A stretch of DNA of 64,000 nucleotides from Prorocentrum cordatum. Its lineage: Eukaryota > Sar > Dinophyceae > Prorocentrales > Prorocentraceae. The stretch spans positions 102,260 to 166,259 of the forward strand of contig CAUYUJ010018556.1 of assembly GCA_963575745.1 (NCBI GenBank), written 5' to 3'. The translations under genes were made by a program, and so were the position numbers. Of this stretch, positions 11,086 through 21,059 are shown in pieces. The notes below the pieces were generated by a model, which did no database searches, had not been told where the DNA came from, and saw only the letters and a program-made list of their open reading frames with translations. Within the stretch, counting starts at the first letter, position 1. Each line of letters starts with the position of its first letter.

Positions 11086-11689
11086 CACAGTTTCTGAATG
11101 TCCCCTTTTTCTGAAGAGGCATTTGTTTTTAGGGGGGGGGGGGTCGCCAACGAGCGGGGGAGCGGGCGCGCGAGCGGGACGAGGCAGGGTCCCGCGCCTG
11201 CTGGCAACCCCGCCGCGAATTTTGCCAGTGACGCCTACGTCGGGCAACCACGAGCCTGCGCCTCTCGGCCTCGAGCTCGCGCCGTGTTAGGGAGACTCCG
11301 AATAGCAATGCCAATGGAATATGCATCGGCACTGGGCCGGGGAGGGGCGGGGGCGGGCACGTCGAAGCTGCGATGGCGGCCGTGGACGGTCGCCACCTCC
11401 ACTTCGATATGCCCGAGCCAGTTTCATTCAACCACCCCGCGCCCCCGACCCAATCGCGATGCAGACTCCAATGGCACCGTTATTTGGAATCGCGCGCCAC
11501 CTTTGCGGCCATCCGCCCCCTGCCCATTATGATGTTGCTTATGCTGATCCTGCCCCTGCGAGTCCTACTTCAGCCCCTTGCGGAACTCATCCAGGCGGGC
11601 CATATTATCTTCGCACGATTGGTTGGGCTCTTTCGGTTCGTCCGAGCTGGTTATGCGCTGCGGGGAGAAGTGGACACTGAGGATGCGGA

Positions 11690-11860
11690 GGAATGGACGA
11701 GGAGGAGGAAGAGGAGGAGGAGGAGGAGGAGGAGGCGGGGGAGGGAGAGGAGGAGGGGGAGGAGGAGGCGGAGGAGGGGGAGGAGGAGGAGGAGGAGGAG
11801 GAGGAGGAGGAGGAGGAGGAGGAGTAGGAGGAGGAGGAGGAGGAGGAGGAGGGATCAGTC
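11690..11860. repeat. (GGA)n microsatellite
   Basis: About 50 GGA units with interruptions. Between this and the poly(G) tract, 11100-11690 has plus-strand frames with proline-rich sequence but no supportable gene. Confidence 0.85.
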
Positions 11861-12104
11861 TCCGAGGAGTAGCATCGCGAAGGGTGGAGCGAATGCACCG
11901 CGCAGAACTCGAGCTGACATTGAAACGGAGCGGACGTCTAGGGCATGCCAGTCTTCGATGAGGGGATGTGGTGATCTGGTATGGCGCGAGTTCGGAATTC
12001 GGGTCAATCTATGTGGCGCGCTCGGCTCGGCGACCCGCGTGGTGACACGGTGCGCCCGCGAGGCGTTCCCGAGGCAGTAGGGCACGGGGGGTTGTAGGGC
12101 ACGG

Positions 12105-12320
12105 GCATGTCGCAAGCATGTCGCGGACATGTCGCGGGCAGGTCGCGGGCAGGGCGCGGGCAGGTTGCGGGCAGGTCGCGGGCAGGTCGCGGGCAGGTCG
12201 CGGGCAGGTCGCGGGCAGGTCGCGGGCAGGTCGCGGGCAGGTTGCGGGCAGGTCGCGGGCAGGTCGCGGGCAGGTCGCGGGCAGGTCGCGGGCAGATATG
12301 TAGCGGGCATGTCGCGGGTG
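12105..12320. repeat. 11-bp tandem array GCGGGCAGGTC, about 18 copies
   Basis: Near-perfect head-to-tail copies of GGTCGCGGGCA. The unit is the reverse complement of the CTGCCCGNNAC array at 18300-18580, and the same unit builds the palindrome at 25273-25385. Confidence 0.92.
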
Positions 12321-12480
12321 GGCGCATTGCGATCGACGCGCCATTGGTGACGTTCACGATTTTCAGATCGTTGCCAGGCGGGGCGAGGTGATGTTGATTG
12401 GGTTGCGAAGGGGGGGGAGGCGCTTGCGTGGAGGAGGAAGCGGAGACGGGTTACGATGTAGATTTGCGCAACTGCCGTGC

Positions 12481-14547
12481 TCAGACGCACGCAAGGGTTG
12501 AAGTTCGCACGAGATGCGGCAGCAACCGAACCCGAAGAAATATATTCTCCTCCCAGTTTGACCTGTGAGAAACAGCTGCCATGCGAGCGATGCATAAATT
12601 CAATGTCTCATCAGCGAACGTACTGTAGTACCACGGGTTTCCATGCCATCTGATATTCAACGTCATGTGCACCCACATGTGCGATTTGGGAAGGTGCGTG
12701 CAACCCAGGCATGTCATCAAATGGAGGTGCCTCAAGCAGAGATCCATGAGTTCTTGGCATTTGCCAAGCGCGATGTTGAACGGCTCTGTTTTGATGCTGC
12801 CGATGTACGCCACAAGAGCAGCGCCAGCTGCCAGCAACAGGTCGCTGTTCTCGAGACGGTCACTCTCCGCGCTACAGAACGATACAACCCAACGCAAAAG
12901 GACTCCCGTCTCAGCTGCTTTCGCCTTCATGTACGGATGGTTGTTGGACCCCAGCACCGTGGGCAGCAGCACGTTGAGTTGGTACGAAAGTTCAATGTCA
13001 TTGGCAGAACACCAACGTTTGTAGTCATTGAACAGCAACCTAACGCTAACATCCTTGATCTCGTCTTTCGTACCCGTAACGTTGTACATGTTAGTGTCAA
13101 TAACAACTTCCATCACATAATGCACGTATCTGGAGAACACGCCAAGATATAGCGTGTGCATTGTATCGAGCCGCATGGTGTCGTGTGGGGTCGCGCCCAC
13201 CTCCTCGCTGAAAATCGGATTGCGACAATGTATCCAATCGGTCTTCCTGTTCTTTTTGTCGAAATGGGAACGCCAAAACACTGCTACAAACGGCGTTGGC
13301 TGAGTTTCGAAAGTGGCTGTATCGTGGAGGCCAACGCTTGGTACGAGACGATCTCCTTTCAGTAGGCCAGGGCCGATGTGAAGAGCGTCCTGTGTGATGA
13401 CGCGGCCAAGCTTCTTCTTATTTCTGAGCTTGGCTTGTTCCAGTAGTGCTCTGCGCGTGCCCTCGTCTTCCACGTGGACTTCCACCTCGCAGTTCCTGCA
13501 GGCGGCCTCATAGTCCAGCGGGCGATCCCCCCAGTTGTGATTCTCGACCGTGATCCCATTGAAATCGAACATATTCGCTTTGCGGCACGCACACATGAAG
13601 CATGGACAATGGAAACTAGACCACGTCGGGAAACCTAAACTCGTGCAGAACTCTGCCCAATCAGCTTTGATTTGGCAGAGCACGTACCTGTGCTGCAGCG
13701 TGCCCGTCCCACGATTGCCAACCGAATAAGCAGACTCGTCTGGCCAGTCGGATCCGTCCCAGCGCACGTCAGGTCGTTTGCCCTCAGCAGCAGCAGCTAA
13801 ACTCCATCGCAGATGGTTGAGGCAGCCCCAGAGGGTGTCCCAGCCCCTGCATCCGCAGCGACACATCTCACGCTTGCCCAGAACATACAGGACGTGGCGC
13901 TTGTCCGTCGCCATGTTGTAGCCAGTGACGCACACCAAGCTGTCGGCTTTGCCAGGGCCAATGCTCCTGGTGAACTTGATCCCATCGATGTATATGGCGA
14001 TGGGGAAGACGCGGCGCTCGTCTCCAGGCTTGACTCGATGGCGGTGGTGCTTGAATGTGCTAGACCATTCGGCTTCAGGCGGTGGTTGGACCGACTCACC
14101 TCTCGTGTCCAGCAAAGCCAATTCTGCTTCCAATGCCTCATGCAGCGGAGACACCAGCGTCGGCTTGATGGTTCGCCTGTTTCGAATGGTCATTGGCAGC
14201 TGCAGCGCGTTCATCTCTGGCGCTGACTCTTGCAAGGGGAGGTGTTTCCTCAAATGCGCAGCGTACTTCCCTGCCTGGAGATCTGGTGGGCGAGCGATCC
14301 TCTTAATGATGTCGTGCTGGACACCTGCTTCTGTGGCGTGGTGCGCCAGGATGCACACTGCCTTGGCATCAAGCGTGCCGTTGGCGTATAGAACCAGGAG
14401 CATGTCCGACAGGGAGTCACCCGACTTCTGGCGCGCCACGTGTGCCGACTCCTCATCTGCATCGCGCTTCTCCCATGGCCTGCGGTGCGACGACGATGAA
14501 GACGATCGGTCGCTGTAGCGCCTGCGCTTGCGGCGCTTGCCAGGCAT
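12481..14547 (-). CDS. Tnp2/Plavaka-like DDE transposase (dinoflagellate multi-copy family), intronless
   Basis: An uninterrupted 688-codon frame. The ATG at 14547 is chosen because a spliced-leader relic ends 2 nt upstream and no longer frame exists. An Arg/Ser-rich N-terminus (1-30) is followed by an alpha-helical region. Candidate catalytic acids are D188 (IYIDGIKF), D461 (RLDTMHTLYLGV) and E647 (FADETLN). The second resembles the DxMHxxxLGV signature that I associate with Tnp2/Plavaka transposases. A Cys cluster, CRCGCRGW, lies near 229-236, and further Cys/His (CPCFMCAC) near 315-321. A conserved HLPKSH lies near 618-623. Absence of introns together with the leader relic implies origin from reverse-transcribed mRNA. 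Its frame is intact, in contrast to most coding regions here. The catalytic assignment is inference; the ORF itself is clear. Confidence 0.8.
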   Translation of the reverse strand: MPGKRRKRRRYSDRSSSSSSHRRPWEKRDADEESAHVARQKSGDSLSDMLLVLYANGTLDAKAVCILAHHATEAGVQHDIIKRIARPPDLQAGKYAAHLRKHLPLQESAPEMNALQLPMTIRNRRTIKPTLVSPLHEALEAELALLDTRGESVQPPPEAEWSSTFKHHRHRVKPGDERRVFPIAIYIDGIKFTRSIGPGKADSLVCVTGYNMATDKRHVLYVLGKREMCRCGCRGWDTLWGCLNHLRWSLAAAAEGKRPDVRWDGSDWPDESAYSVGNRGTGTLQHRYVLCQIKADWAEFCTSLGFPTWSSFHCPCFMCACRKANMFDFNGITVENHNWGDRPLDYEAACRNCEVEVHVEDEGTRRALLEQAKLRNKKKLGRVITQDALHIGPGLLKGDRLVPSVGLHDTATFETQPTPFVAVFWRSHFDKKNRKTDWIHCRNPIFSEEVGATPHDTMRLDTMHTLYLGVFSRYVHYVMEVVIDTNMYNVTGTKDEIKDVSVRLLFNDYKRWCSANDIELSYQLNVLLPTVLGSNNHPYMKAKAAETGVLLRWVVSFCSAESDRLENSDLLLAAGAALVAYIGSIKTEPFNIALGKCQELMDLCLRHLHLMTCLGCTHLPKSHMWVHMTLNIRWHGNPWYYSTFADETLNLCIARMAAVSHRSNWEENIFLRVRLLPHLVRTSTLACV

Positions 14548-14567
14548 GCTGAGCCAAAATGGCTATT
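14548..14567 (-). other. Dinoflagellate spliced-leader relic
   Basis: On the minus strand TAGCCATTTTGGCTCA (14565-14550) matches 16 of 16 internal bases of the 22-nt dinoflagellate trans-spliced leader (recalled consensus). Two bases, GC, separate it from the ATG at 14547. A leader in genomic DNA next to a start codon is the known mark of mRNA recycled by reverse transcription. The outermost leader bases are no longer matched, as expected for an aged copy. Confidence 0.9.
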
Positions 14568-14699
14568 GCGAAACGGAGGGTGGCATCGGGTGATTGCGTT
14601 CGGCAGGGCGGCGCGGGGCACATGATGTCTCCTATTGCGGCCGCGTGGGCCTCACATTTGGGGCACGTGCGCCGTCTGGCCGCGCGCGGCCGTTGAATG

Positions 14700-14800
14700 T
14701 TTGTTTTTTTCGTTTGTTTCCCCCCCACGTTTTTTTTTTGTTTTGTTTTTTGTTGTTTGTATATCTTTTGTTGATGGGGGGGGGGGGGGGGGGGGGTGAT
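14700..14800. other. T-rich stretch and G-run upstream of the retrogene
   Basis: T-runs interrupted by G (14700-14765) followed by about 20 G (14777-14797). On the minus strand this is upstream of the retrogene. No promoter motif is evident. Confidence 0.5.
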
Positions 14801-15239
14801 GGGGGGTGCATGCAAGGGGAACGGGGAGTTGACGTGAGTAACAGTGGATAAGGGCGATGGGTCCTCGCCACGATGCGCCCGCATGTCAAGACGTATTTAA
14901 CACGTGCCATCCTTGCTCACATTGCGCGTGCACCAACCAGTCCAGAGGCAAGCACTGATTGGGGAATGGGCGGTAACACTGCACGTGCACACGTGGAGGT
15001 ATAAAGAGGAGGCCGCATGGGAGGAGGAGGAGGGTGCGCTTTGCACATCGGTTGCGGTCAAGCCTCAGCGCCAGGGCGCTGGGAGCGAGAAGTGAGGAGA
15101 GCAATGGCACGTGCGTGGCGTTCCCTCAACACTTGCACTGCATGGCAAACGCTGTTTGGGGACCTGTCAGCTATGATGCGCCTTGTTTGTATGCGCGGTC
15201 GGCGGTGAGAGAAACGGGCGCGCGCCCTTTAAGACATGA

Positions 15240-15860
15240 CAAGCACTGCTCGGGGAATTCGTGAATACAGGAGGGGGGAGGGCGAGATTCGGGCTGGGCC
15301 TTTTTTATCCGTCGTGCCCAGGACGTAGGAAGAAGACACGGACAGATGAGACAAGGAGGGGGGTGCATGGCAAGCATTGGTTGTGAAATGCCCTAGGGGC
15401 GCGATCCTAAACTGCGCGTGCGAGGGGCTGTACATGCCTCGGGTTTCCTGAGAATGCGCCGCGTCATACATGCCAACTTCAGGAGGGGAGAGAGGATGGG
15501 AAGCGGGTTGGGCCTTTTTTATCCGTCATGCCCAGGACGTAGGAAGAAGAAGCTGAAAGCGGAGACGAGGAGGAGTGAGGTTACTAAGCATTGGTTGTGG
15601 AATGTTCCAGGGACGTGGTCCTAAAGTGCGCGTGTGGGGATGCTACGGTTCTCTGGGAACGCGCCAGGGTTATGCATGCTAGCTTAAGGAAGGGGGAGAG
15701 GATGAGAAGCGGGCTGGGCCGTTTTTACCCGACACGCCCAGGACGTTGGAATAATAAACGGGGAGATGGGGCAAGGAGGAGGGGCTTTGCCTGGCAAGCA
15801 CTGGTTGCGGAGTTGCCAGGGATTCCAACAACGATAATTCTGGCGCGTGTACGCTATATT
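15240..15860. repeat. Tandem repeat of about 205-214 bp, three copies
   Basis: GGGCTGGGCC followed by T-rich sequence, ATCCG and CCCAGGACGT begins at 15291, 15505 and 15710. Each copy continues with AAGCAYTGGTTG about 90 bp later. Diverged AAGCACTG-containing segments at about 14948 and 15240 suggest one or two older copies upstream. Confidence 0.8.
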
Positions 15861-15864
15861 TGAT

Positions 15865-17005
15865 TGAATGCTGTACCTGTCCTTGGTCTGGAATCCCGTT
15901 TGGCGCGCCAGCGATTCTTGTCAGGCTGTCAGTGCCGCCCCATCCCACGATCAGTGTACCATCACCGCGCGGATTCGAGGTCGTGTGACGTGCGAGCATC
16001 TTATGTGCCATATGGTTGCTCAATGCGCGGGATAACTAACATCCGTGTACATCGTTGTGGCGATAGAACCCACGAGTGGCGACAATGCGTGCAAACGACT
16101 CGTCGCACAAACCGCGCAGGTGTGCTAGTACGCGTGGCGCACGCGGTGCGCGTCGAGAACACCAGTCCAATCGGTGTTGTGAAACGCGCGTGCTGCCCAC
16201 ACGCGGCTCGTGAGAACGCACACCGCGAGCCACCGCGTGAGGCCTCGCACAAAACGCTCGCACATTGCTATCACCGTCGTCGGTTTCTGCCGTCCGTCGT
16301 CGTCATCGTCGTCCGCCATTGTCGGTTTCGGGCGTCGTCCATCCGCCCTTCGCCGTCGTCATCCATCCGTCTGTCCGTCCGTCGCATGCAGTCCGTCAGA
16401 TGCCGTCGTCATCGTCGTCAGGTCGTTGCGCACCGTTGCTCTTCGCGCCCTGGAGGTGTGCTTGAGTTATGTTCACACGTTGCATGTATGTTACAGTTTG
16501 TGGTCTCGTTTCTTATTGTGTTAAATTATCACACAGCGCGAATCATAGACGGGCACGTGCGGTTCACTGAGATGTTTCCTGCAAGTTGGCCCCGCGGGGA
16601 TGTCTCAAGCGACATGTGTTGAATTAAACCATACATTAAACATCGCAATGGTGCGTAATCAACGCGTTGAGGCATACCATGCATAACTACGGCTCATCAT
16701 ATATGACGTAACGGGGCATTCGCTCGATACTTCCCCACTAAGTATATGGCACGCGCGGCGGTTTATATATCCATGACGTTCCGCATCCAGTCAAGACATA
16801 ATCACAAGTCTGAGCTTTCGATGGGGCCACGGGCGAATGTTGTCTCAACCGATATTGTTTTGCAGACTGCGGGAGGCCCACCAAAAATCTGGAGCCTCGT
16901 GAGCCACGCGTGGCTCAAAGTTTACAGATTGCGAGTGCACTGCCCCTCGAGATCACTGCATGGTCGACGGTCATCGTCGCGTGAGGGTGCTGCACTGCTG
17001 CTCGT
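15865..17005. other. Intergenic, no supportable gene
   Basis: It includes a CGTCGTCAT/CCGTCCGTC-rich patch at 16265-16450. The minus strand at about 16601-16615 carries CGCTTGAGACATCCCC, the motif of the 5.9-kb array. I see no other structure. Confidence 0.5.
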
Positions 17006-17010
17006 GGAGC

Positions 17011-17816
17011 TCAGTCCTCGAGGGTGCTGTTCGGCGAAGCCACTGGAGACTCCACGAGGCAGAACTCATCCGCGGATCGCTGGGAAGAGAAGTCTTTCCA
17101 CTTGGATTCGTCCCTCACCTTCCAGCCGTAGGGGACCCAGCTCTCTGGGTTCTTCGGGTCCCATGGGATGGTCGGCTCAAGCCCGTGCTGTGGCTTGGTC
17201 GCCGCTGTCGCATAGTCGACCCAGCCCTTATTGTCCTTGATCTGCCAGCCGTACGGGACCCACGTCTTCTCGTCATCTTTGTCCCACCAGTGAAGCGCAG
17301 GCGGCGGTGGTGACTTACGCTTAGTGAAGTCATGCTCGTCCTCCTGCGGCAGCGAGAAGTCACGCTCCATGCCGAAGGGCCCGATGATCGAGGGGTTGCC
17401 GTCGTCCATGAGTGCGGTGGCGTACATCAGGTGCGTGATCACCTTGCCGATCTCCTCGAGCTGGCATTTCATCGCCATCACGTTGGTGCTCTGCGCCAGC
17501 TGATGATCCGTCCTGGCACAAGCCTGGGCCTCGCAACGAACAATGGACATCTTGAGCGCGGCCTGGAGCTTTTTCAACTGCGCGAGCCCGTCCTCAACTC
17601 GATCCGATACGTCGTAGAACACGTCCGTGGTGGACCGCAGAATTTTCTGCGATGTCTGGAGGCGGAATTGGTCCGTTCCGACCTGCTGCTTGTACGCCTG
17701 ATCGTACCCACGATCCATGCTGCTAGCTGTTGGCACTGCAGATGTCGGTTCGGTACTCGCGGGGTCGAACTGCAAAGCGAGTTCGAGCCCAAATGTTTGC
17801 ACCTGGATTGGTCGCG
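17011..17816 (-). CDS. Coiled-coil protein with WVPYGW repeats, 3' exon
   Basis: An open frame of about 263 codons ending in a stop at 17011. It has no in-frame ATG at its 5' edge. The sequence just upstream reads AATCCAG then GTGCAAAC, so the frame probably begins at a splice acceptor, with the first exon further right. An internal ATG (MDRGYDQAYKQQ) is an alternative start. The middle third is helical and Gln/Lys-rich. The C-terminal part contains two tandem copies of a segment of about 38 residues carrying WVPYGWQIKD and WVPYGWKVRD, each ending in a tryptophan-acid motif. No enzyme motif is seen and I do not recognise the family. Confidence 0.6.
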
Positions 17817-18054
17817 AGTGCTGTCGTGACGACGAGTGAAGTCACCACGGAGAGAAATCTCAAGCTGCGAGCTGCGGCTCTGTGAGTTTAGTTGCAGCTG
17901 TTGTCGACGTATATGTAGTGATGATGATGGCGGTATTGCTGCTCACTCCCTAAATCACTGATCTGGGTATGCAAGGTGACCCCATGCTGTAGGAGTTTCG
18001 CTTGAGACGTCCTATCAATTGTTATGTATACACATTACACAGGCCGAGGGCGTG

Positions 18055-18115
18055 CACTATTCAAAATGAGGTTCCCGCCTTGGCGCCGCGCGCATGCGTT
18101 TTCAAACGATCTAAG
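18055..18115. repeat. Dispersed copy of the 83-bp subtelomeric repeat
   Basis: TTCAAAATGAGGTTCCCGCC then TGGCGCCGCGCGCAT is closely similar to the unit at about 1218-1260. A CGCTTGAGACGTCC motif precedes it at about 18000. Confidence 0.65.
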
Positions 18116-18299
18116 TGTTATTGCTGGTATTCCTGGAGTCATTGTGGGCATGTGGGCAGATCCTGGGTCATCCATACATCCTGGTGGGCCCCATGGGGCC
18201 TTGCCGTGGTTCATTTGAAGCTATAGGGCATCCTGGGGCCTCCCGCGTGCACGCTGACAGGCTCGAGGACCACAAATATTGTCCAGAACACAGTTGGCG

Positions 18300-18580
18300 A
18301 GGGCGACCAGCCCGAAACCTGCCCGAAACCTGCCCGCCACCTGCCCGCGACCTGCCCGAAACCTGCCCGCTACCTGCCCGAAACCTGCCCGCGACCTGCC
18401 CGAAACCTGCCCGCCACCTGCCCGCCACCTGCCCGCCACCTGCCCGCCACCTGCCCGGAATCTGCCCGGAATCTGCCCGGAACCTGCCCGCGCGATCCCT
18501 GTAAGGGGTCGCAAAAAACGCTGCCTGCCCGGAATCTGCCCGGAATCTGCCCGGAATCTGCCCGGAATCTGCCCGCCCCT
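18300..18580. repeat. 11-bp tandem array CTGCCCGNNAC, about 24 copies
   Basis: Two blocks of CCTGCCCGAAA/CCTGCCCGCCA/TCTGCCCGGAA units, separated at about 18490-18525 by non-repeat sequence. The orientation is opposite to the 12.1-kb array. The NN positions form sub-blocks (AA, CC, GG), which suggests local expansion. Confidence 0.92.
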
Positions 18581-19039
18581 CTGTTGGGCCAATTTGGGTG
18601 TTCCGATCCTCGGTTTTAGGGTTCCGATCCTCATTCGACCAGCGATCGCGCTTCAGACCGCCAGAAATGATACACACAAGCGGCACGCGCAGAGACTTTT
18701 CACGAGCGCGCGTGCAATATCCCATACCTGCAGCAGCTGCAGGGTTCCACCACGGCACATTCACTGGCCGATACGCTGTCGGAGGAGCTCGCGCACCTCT
18801 CCCCTCCGCTCCGAGCACCTCGTGCGCTCTTCTTGGACAGACGGGCATGCGTCCCCCCTCCATCTGTATACAAAATGCGCACCTCGCTCTCGGCTGGAGG
18901 CGCTCTTGAAAGGGCCAGGCGGCACGGAGGGCAGTATGAGCGGAGATTGGATTGAGGAAATACGACGCGTCAGGGATGTGGAGGGCGGCATTGGGAAGAG
19001 GAGGGCGCACGGGGGGATCGGAACGAGGGCCATGACATC

Positions 19040-19262
19040 CGAGGGCAGGAATATAATGAGGAGGAGGAGCAGGAGGAGAAGAAAGAAAAGGCTAAAGGGA
19101 AGGACAGCAGGACATGAAAGATGAGGAGCAGGATGAGGAGGAGCAGAAGGACATCCAATGACAGGGCGAGAATGATGAGCAGCAGGAGGAGCAGCAGGAG
19201 GAGCAGGGAGGACAAGCTGTAAAGAGAAGCAGCAGGAGGGGTTTGGTAAAGGAGGAGGAGGG
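19040..19262. repeat. (GGA)n-rich stretch
   Basis: Purine-rich, imperfect GGA/GCA repeats directly 3' of the stop codon of the minus-strand gene that ends at 19300. 18600-19040 has frames on both strands but no supportable gene. Confidence 0.6.
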
Positions 19263-19299
19263 GGAGTGGAATGAGACCGCCTGGCTCAAGCGGATGTGC

Positions 19300-20322
19300 C
19301 TACTGGCTCGGCTGCTCGAGGTCATCGGCGATTGTCCTGATGCGCTTGGCCACCTGCTGGAGGTTCTCCAGCGAGCTCTCGACGACCTGCAGGCGACTGA
19401 GGGTGCCGTTGACGTCGGCGATCTCACCCAAGTCACCGCCTTCGATGATGCACTTCTTGAGGCTATCGTCGGTGTTGAGCGCGTCGTTGCACTTCTCCAT
19501 CGTCCGCTTCAGCTTGCCAAGGAACCTGTCGCAGTGGGCCCACTCCATCCCCTTCTCATGCTCGCACCTCTGCGACAAGAACGCGGACTGCATCATCACT
19601 GAACCGTAGAGGTTCGTCACGTCGTTGACTCGCTTCTGCGCGGACTTAGCGGTCGGCGCCACGACCTTGCCACCTTTTGCTTTCGGGGCCACTTTGCCAG
19701 CCTTGCTCTTCGCCACCTTTGCAATGGTAATTGCCTTGTTCTTGGTCGTGGGCGCCGGCTTCGGGGTGACCGTGCTCTTTCCAGTTGCTGGCGGCGGCAG
19801 CTGCAGTGCCTTTTGAGGGGTTGGCGCTGGCACAGGCGGCGGGGCCTTGCACGCCGCTGACTGCTCCCCAGCTGCCATCGTGGCGGTCTCGTTCGCATTC
19901 ACCTCCTTCTCGGGCGTCGCCTCCACGGCGCCGTGCACTGCTGGGCTGCTCGCAATTGACGCTGGCGAGTTTCCCAAGCCGATGCCCGACGACGACGCCG
20001 CTCCCGTGCTCGCGGGCTCACACTCGCGAGCCACCTCGAGCTCTGCCTCCCTTCTCTGCAGCTGCCACGACTGCTTCTTGTCGCTCCTCTCCTCCTGAAT
20101 CTCGTAGCGGAAGATCATCCGCTTCGACCGCTTGCTGATCTTCACGTACTTGGGCCCGCGCTTGATGCAGTCCAGGCAGATGTTCAGCGCTCCGCGGAGA
20201 ACCTCCTTGCTCGGGAGGCACCCGCCGCCGCCCATCTCCTGACCAACAATCCCGTCGAAGTTGTACCACCGCGCCACGGAGCTCTCTGTCTTAACCTTCT
20301 CCTCCAGCTGCACCCGCGACTT
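19300..20322 (-). CDS. Last exon: RWYNFDG-family protein with coiled-coil C-terminus
   Basis: The exon begins after a ...GCCCACAG acceptor at 20323 and ends at TAG 19300-19302 (341 codons with stop). It opens KSRVQLEEK, then a compact block (residues about 14-80) with RWYNFDGIVGQEMGG and SKEVLRGALNICLDC. From memory this block belongs to a large dinoflagellate-specific family of unknown function. A low-complexity Ala/Pro/Lys linker (GKSTVTPKPAP onward, about residues 165-225) leads to a helical C-terminus. The exon joins in frame to 20495-20827 when the introner between them is removed. No catalytic motif is seen. Confidence 0.7.
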   Translation of the reverse strand, partial: KSRVQLEEKVKTESSVARWYNFDGIVGQEMGGGGCLPSKEVLRGALNICLDCIKRGPKYVKISKRSKRMIFRYEIQEERSDKKQSWQLQRREAELEVARECEPASTGAASSSGIGLGNSPASIASSPAVHGAVEATPEKEVNANETATMAAGEQSAACKAPPPVPAPTPQKALQLPPPATGKSTVTPKPAPTTKNKAITIAKVAKSKAGKVAPKAKGGKVVAPTAKSAQKRVNDVTNLYGSVMMQSAFLSQRCEHEKGMEWAHCDRFLGKLKRTMEKCNDALNTDDSLKKCIIEGGDLGEIADVNGTLSRLQVVESSLENLQQVAKRIRTIADDLEQPSQ

Positions 20323-20494
20323 CTGTGGGCGACTAAACTTAATCGCCAGGTTGTCACGGGCTGATCGAGTGGTGCTTGCGGTATGGAAATGACGAATCCA
20401 TGCATATTCGTGTTAGTTGGAAGCCCTGGGGCTTCCTGATGCACCACTCGACCAGCCATGCACCTGGCCATTCAGTTTAGTTCGCTGTGGGCTC
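20323..20494 (-). mobile_element. Introner: MITE-like element that forms a complete intron
   Basis: A 172-nt intron with inferred GA donor (CAG then GAGCCC) and CCCACAG acceptor. Inside it, 20330-20375 and 20441-20484 are imperfect terminal inverted repeats of about 45 bp: CGACTAAACTTAATCGCCAG against CGAACTAAACTGAATGGCCAG, ending in a shared TCGAGTGGTGC. The element is bounded by a 7-bp direct repeat, CTGTGGG (plus strand, 20323-20329 and 20485-20491), the expected target-site duplication. The right-hand copy of that repeat supplies the acceptor AG. A second perfect stem, GGAAGCC...GGCTTCC, sits in the centre (20419-20436). Confidence 0.85.
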
Positions 20495-20827
20495 CTGGTA
20501 TTTCGCCCAAGCGCCCTGGGCCCACTTCGTCCGCAGGCTCTTCCTTTCATCTGCGTTGGCGGCCTCCCACTCCGCCCGCCTCGCCGCGTTGGAGTCCACC
20601 CAGCGCTTGCATCGCTTGCCGAGGACGTCGCCCGACAAGATTGTCTCGAAGCCCTCGGTGGCGGCCTGCTCGAGGTGCTCGTCGAACGTCTCGTCGAGGC
20701 GTGCCCGCGCTGCCTGCCCCTCCTCCGTGAGGTTGTCCTCGTCCTCGTCGTCATCATCGGCTTGGGCGCTCTTGCCAACCGACGCCTGGAAGGCATTCAT
20801 CAGCTGCTGCTCGAAACTCACCCCGTC
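20495..20827 (-). CDS. Internal exon: acidic helical segment
   Basis: Exactly 111 codons between a TGCGCAG acceptor and the GA donor at 20494. The sequence starts DGVSFEQQLMNAF and has an acidic stretch, ADDDDEDEDN (about residues 23-32). It then forms a long charged helix with KRWVDSNAARR near residues 74-84 and ends AWAKYQ. Without splicing the frame runs into a stop 5 codons later (EPTAN then TAA), inside the introner, which supports the intron call. Confidence 0.65.
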
Positions 20828-21024
20828 CTGCGCAGCGGAGCGAAGCCAACGTAGACCGACACAACAAGGGGGGGAGGAGGAGGAGGATAACATATATATA
20901 GATGAGGGAGCGGAGGAGGAGGAGGAGGAGGAGGAGGAAGAAGAGAAGCTACGACTATACCAAGAGGAGGGGAAGGAGGATGAGGAGGAGGAGGAGCAGG
21001 CGCAGGAGCAGGAGCAGGAGCAGG

Positions 21025-21059
<35 letters not shown>

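Noticed and set aside
11440-11690. Possible plus-strand exon (MAPLFGIARHLCGHPPPAHY)
   Set aside because: Plausible amino-acid mix, but no splice context, homologue or continuation, and it runs into (GGA)n.
12105-12320. CRISPR-like array at the 11-bp repeats
   Set aside because: Contiguous 11-bp units with no unique spacers, in a eukaryotic nuclear genome.
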